Source of the DNA: Panicum virgatum
Taxonomy: Eukaryota; Streptophyta; Magnoliopsida; Poales; Poaceae
DNA: 64,000 nt
Direction of reading: 5' to 3'
Assembly (NCBI RefSeq): GCF_016808335.1
Contig: NC_053144.1
Coordinates: 70,417,400-70,481,399 of the forward strand
Part shown: positions 61,101 to 64,000 of the stretch, one piece after another
Numbering within the stretch: position 1 is the first letter of the stretch
Layout: every line of letters begins with the position of its first letter
The notes under the pieces: model-generated
What the model was told of the DNA's origin: nothing
The model's database searches: none
What the model saw: the letters and a program-made list of their open reading frames with translations, nothing else
Made by a program: the position numbers and the translations under genes

Positions 61101-61638
61101 CCAGAGTCGGGTAAGCCTTGCTGAGTATTAGTATACTCAGGGTTGTTGTTGTAACCCTTCTGAGCAGGTTGTGTCCCTGCGGACTTCGAGGAGGTCTGTG
61201 CGTCCTAGATTGGACAGCCGCTTCCTCCGGGTTGGACCGTCGAGTGGGCCCCGTCTTCCCCGTGAAGACCGGGCAAGTTGGCATCACATCGGTGGGCAGG
61301 ATGTGGAGCTCACCTTGTATCGTCGTGGTGGTTATCGTATTATATTTCGATCTCAGTTTTAAAACTTCCGCTGTGTTTTAAACTCTGTCGCTTGTATTAA
61401 GACTTTTATGTAAAACCTGTGTTGTAAATTAATTTGAAGATTTCTGTATGCTGGTAACACTTGTGCTCGTCTTCGTACGGGTCTAAGTGCAATTGTGATC
61501 CTGGAGTACAGTAGTTTAATCGTGATTTTACCCGACAGCCTGTCAGGTTACACCGTTTTAAGTGCACAGTAACTTAATTAAGTATTAAGATGATGGTTAG
61601 TACATTTAAGCCGGTTTAATTTGGACGGTGCTGCTACA
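58107..61638 (+). mobile_element. Solo LTR of the Tekay-type family, opposite orientation
   Basis: A 3532-bp LTR reading TGTAACACCCC...GCTGCTACA on the plus strand, with a perfect 5-bp target duplication CCAGG (58102-58106, 61639-61643) and no internal region. It is clearly diverged from the LTRs at 44490 and 53801, with many substitutions and indels, but collinear throughout. It lies inside LINE A. Intra-element LTR recombination is the usual origin. Confidence 0.95.
59972..60199 (+). CDS. Conserved small ORF inside solo LTR, unknown function
   Basis: A 75-codon plus-strand frame; from VDATNDAVHEL onward it matches the ORF at 55249-55449 over 52 residues without indels, with conservative swaps such as Asp/Glu and Val/Ile, and the same end PADLQGKPRSITII. 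It is preceded by TTTTATTCGTGTAG, acceptor-like. Function unknown; it could equally be a non-coding LTR segment that has stayed open. Confidence 0.35.
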   Translation: MFSHHKLLCITLCPNCCMAYFIRVDATNDAVHELVAEPVQEPRAGAQQEDAVEHAPGDLVNPADLQGKPRSITII

Positions 61639-64000
61639 CCAGGACCTCACGTCCACCTTGATTGAGAAGATGCCCACGCCAACCAGCGAATAGGAGTCAA
61701 AGCGATCAAGCAGAGGTTGCAGGTCAGCGAAGCGGACCTTTGTGATGGAGAGAGGGAGTCCAAGGTAAGGTTGGGGGAAGGAGGAGACAGAGCACCCAAG
61801 AGAAGCTGCCATAGCAGCAGCACTGGATTCTGGAATATTTATAGGAATGAACATGTTCTTATCGAAGTTAATGTGTAGACCAGAGAAGGAGGAAAAGGAG
61901 TCCAAAATGTCTTTAAGGCACCCAAGTTGCTGGGGATCTCCTTTGAGGATAATGAGGGTGTCATCGGCATATTGCAGGACGGGGCAAGGAAGGGTGGGGG
62001 AGAGAGGGTGTTCAAGCGCCCCATTGCTGGACGCCAAAAGGATAAGACGCTGGAGGGTGTCAGCAATAAGGATGAAGAGGTAGGGAGAGAGAGGGTCTCC
62101 TTGTCGGAGGCCACGACGGCATTGGATCCAATTACCTGGCTTGCCGTTGAGGAGGGCGGCGGACTGACTGGTAGAGAGGAGAGAAATCATCCACTGTCGC
62201 CAGAGGGGAGGAAAGCCCTTAGCATCGAGTACAAGTTCGAGGGTAGACCAGCTGACAGAGTCAAAAGCTTTGCGGAAATCGAGCTTTAGAACAATGGCAG
62301 GAGCTTTGCGCTTGTGGCAAGATTGAATGATACCAGCAGCATATACAAAATTTTCAGAGATGCTCCTTCCTTTAATAAAGCCAGTTTGATCATCATGGAT
62401 GAGAGAAGGGACAAGAGGTTGCAGCCTGGAGGTGAGCATTTTGGAGGCGATTTTGGGCGAGATGTTTTGCAACGAGATTGGGCGGAAGTCGCTCGTAGTG
62501 GAAGCACCGGGTTTCTTCGGGATTAGGATGATGTAGGACTTGTTTACTCGTCCCAGATCAGCATGGCAAGAGTGGAAGTCAGAGAGGAAGGAAAGAAGAT
62601 TCTGCTTTGACAGGTCCCAGAATTTTTTGAAGAAAGCCGGTCCGAAGCCATCTGGGCCGGGACTAGCATTGGAGTTCATGCCGAGGAGGGCAAGGCGGAC
62701 CTCAGAGGCATCGAAAGGGGATATCAAGGACGCAGCCTGGGAGGAGTCAATGGCAGAAGAGGAGAAAAGGGAGCGAAGGTCAAAGGTGAGGGAAGAAGGG
62801 GACGTCGATCCGAGCAATTGCGTGTAGAAATCATGAAGAATAAGAGCTTTGGCGGAGTGGCTAGTGGCCGTAAGGCCATAGCTAGAGAGAGATTTTATTT
62901 TATTTTTCTGGAAGCGGATAGTAGCACATTGGTGATGGTATGCGGTATTTTTGTCACCCAGAATGCATTGTTTGACCTTGCCACGTTGGCGCCAAAAGGT
63001 GGCGCGTTGGTCGTTGAGTCGACCAAGGGAAAGACGGATGAGAGAGCGTAGGGAGAATTCAGGTCTGCTTAGGTGGCGACGTTCCTCTAAGAGATCAAGC
63101 AGATTGATCATGAGCTCACAGTTTGAGATGAGGACTTCCAGGGGACGTTGGTGTTTCCCCCAAGCACGAACAACACAACGTATACGCTTGAGTCGGAGAC
63201 AAAGAAGGGCCGAGGAAGAGGTTGCGCGGGGATGACTCTCATCTACACTGGACCAATTAGAGAGAACAAGAGAGGAAAAAGAAGGGATGGACAACCAGTG
63301 GTTGTTCAGGCGGAAAATGGCAGGACGTGGAATGTTTGTGGCTGCAGAGAGGAGTAGGAGAATGTGGTCAGAGGTCGTTCTCATAAGGGATTTGAGAGAG
63401 GTATCCGGGAACGTGGTGTTCCAGGCTGTATTGACCAGCGAGCGGTCAAGACGCACAAGAGTAGGAGAAGGTTGGTTGTTAGTCCAGGTGAAGAGGCGAT
63501 CAAGGAGCGGGGTTTCTACTAGACAAAGGTCGTCAATAGTAGAATTGAATAAGGCTGCTTCATGAGCATCAAAATTGTCACTGTACTTGTCACCGGGGGA
63601 GCGGATCAAGTTGAAGTCGCCAACGATAGCCCAAGGTCCAGCAATGTGCGAGGCGATAGAGAAAGTCCGGCTTAAGATCATGAGCGCAGGGACCGTAAAC
63701 ATAAGTTAAAGAGAAGGAGAGGTGCGAAGCTAAAGCATGGAAGTGTGTGGTGACAGAGTAGGTTCCAATGGAGTGACCAGCAAGCTCGTAGGACGCTTGA
63801 TCCCAGGTAGTAATCACACCCCCAGAAGCACCCGCAGAGGGAAGAAAGATGATGGATTGAAGGGCATCAGGGAGGAAAGAAAGCTTCTTAAAGTGTGGGA
63901 TGTCCACGAGCTTCGACTCCTGGAGACAAACGACGGAAGGTTTGTGAAGAAGGAGAGCGCGTTTAACTTCAGAACATTTATCAGAGTTTCCAGAAGAGAA
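61639..64000 (-). mobile_element. LINE A (plant L1-type), endonuclease and RT segment, 5' end off window
   Basis: Minus-strand ORF2. The endonuclease part runs right to left from 64000 to about 63000 (SAGASGGVITTWDQ; AHIAGPWAIVGDFNLIRSP; TTSDH). Then RT: FRPISLQNISPKIASKML, DDQTGFIKGRSISENFVYA, LKLDFRKAFDSVSW, GLRQGDPLSPYLFIL, VLQYADDTLIIL (about 61960). One frameshift lies in the endonuclease near 63680 and another near 61680, just before the solo LTR, where the expected GGREVLVNSV frame resumes. The 5' UTR and ORF1 would be right of 64000. Confidence 0.92.

Overview
This is a nuclear window from a grass genome. Panicoid affinity is likely but inferred. The evidence is many short GT-AG exons, GC-rich 5' exons, large-LTR chromovirus retrotransposons, plant L1-type LINEs, tRNA-derived SINEs and Stowaway/Tourist-type MITEs. 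I see no prokaryotic genes, rRNA, functional tRNA or CRISPR array. Three host genes account for little of the sequence; most of the rest is nested transposable elements.

Genes. (1) Minus strand, 1515-21113: large alpha subunit of the AP-2 clathrin adaptor. Eighteen exons give 766 codons in one unbroken frame, and the C-terminal appendage exons lie off the left edge. (2) Minus strand, 23192-35698: a complete WD40 gene of the WDR6/Trm734 family (19 exons, 1364 codons), predicted partner of the tRNA position-34 2'-O-methyltransferase. (3) Plus strand, 37673-38902: a three-exon, 106-residue HMA-domain (HPP/HIPP-like) protein with no cysteine.

Layout. 1-1494 is the 5' part of a minus-strand Copia element lying in the AP-2 intron after the last visible exon. 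AP-2 intron 10 (4404-16158) holds a second copy of that Copia family (4636-15501), itself split by a Reina-like gypsy element (4850-10096), plus a 404-bp solo LTR. Another AP-2 intron carries a 330-bp TRIM, and another a MULE-type MITE inside a Stowaway-like MITE. WDR6 intron 12 holds a third copy of the Copia family (25697-31403, plus strand) and a SINE. From 35.7 to 37.6 kb come the WDR6 promoter (telo-box plus site II motifs), a Tourist-like MITE and a SINE. From 39.2 to 41.2 kb a hAT-like element contains a Pack-MULE-like element. From 41.8 to 64.0 kb is a Russian doll: LINE B is interrupted at its RT active-site motif by LINE A, and LINE A is split by a 12.8-kb Tekay-type gypsy element (44490-57273) and by a solo LTR of the same family in inverted orientation (58107-61638).

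Nearly every insertion could be delimited by its target-site duplication, so the order of events can be read. The host reading frames stay intact across large TE-filled introns, so these elements appear to be removed by splicing. The most unusual observations are a conserved small ORF inside the 3.5-kb LTRs, a Copia copy with three in-frame copies of its protease active-site motif, two Copia copies sharing one gag-core deletion, and a 38-base C homopolymer at a polypurine tract. All exon borders were read by eye and checked by reading-frame arithmetic; single-base errors are possible.
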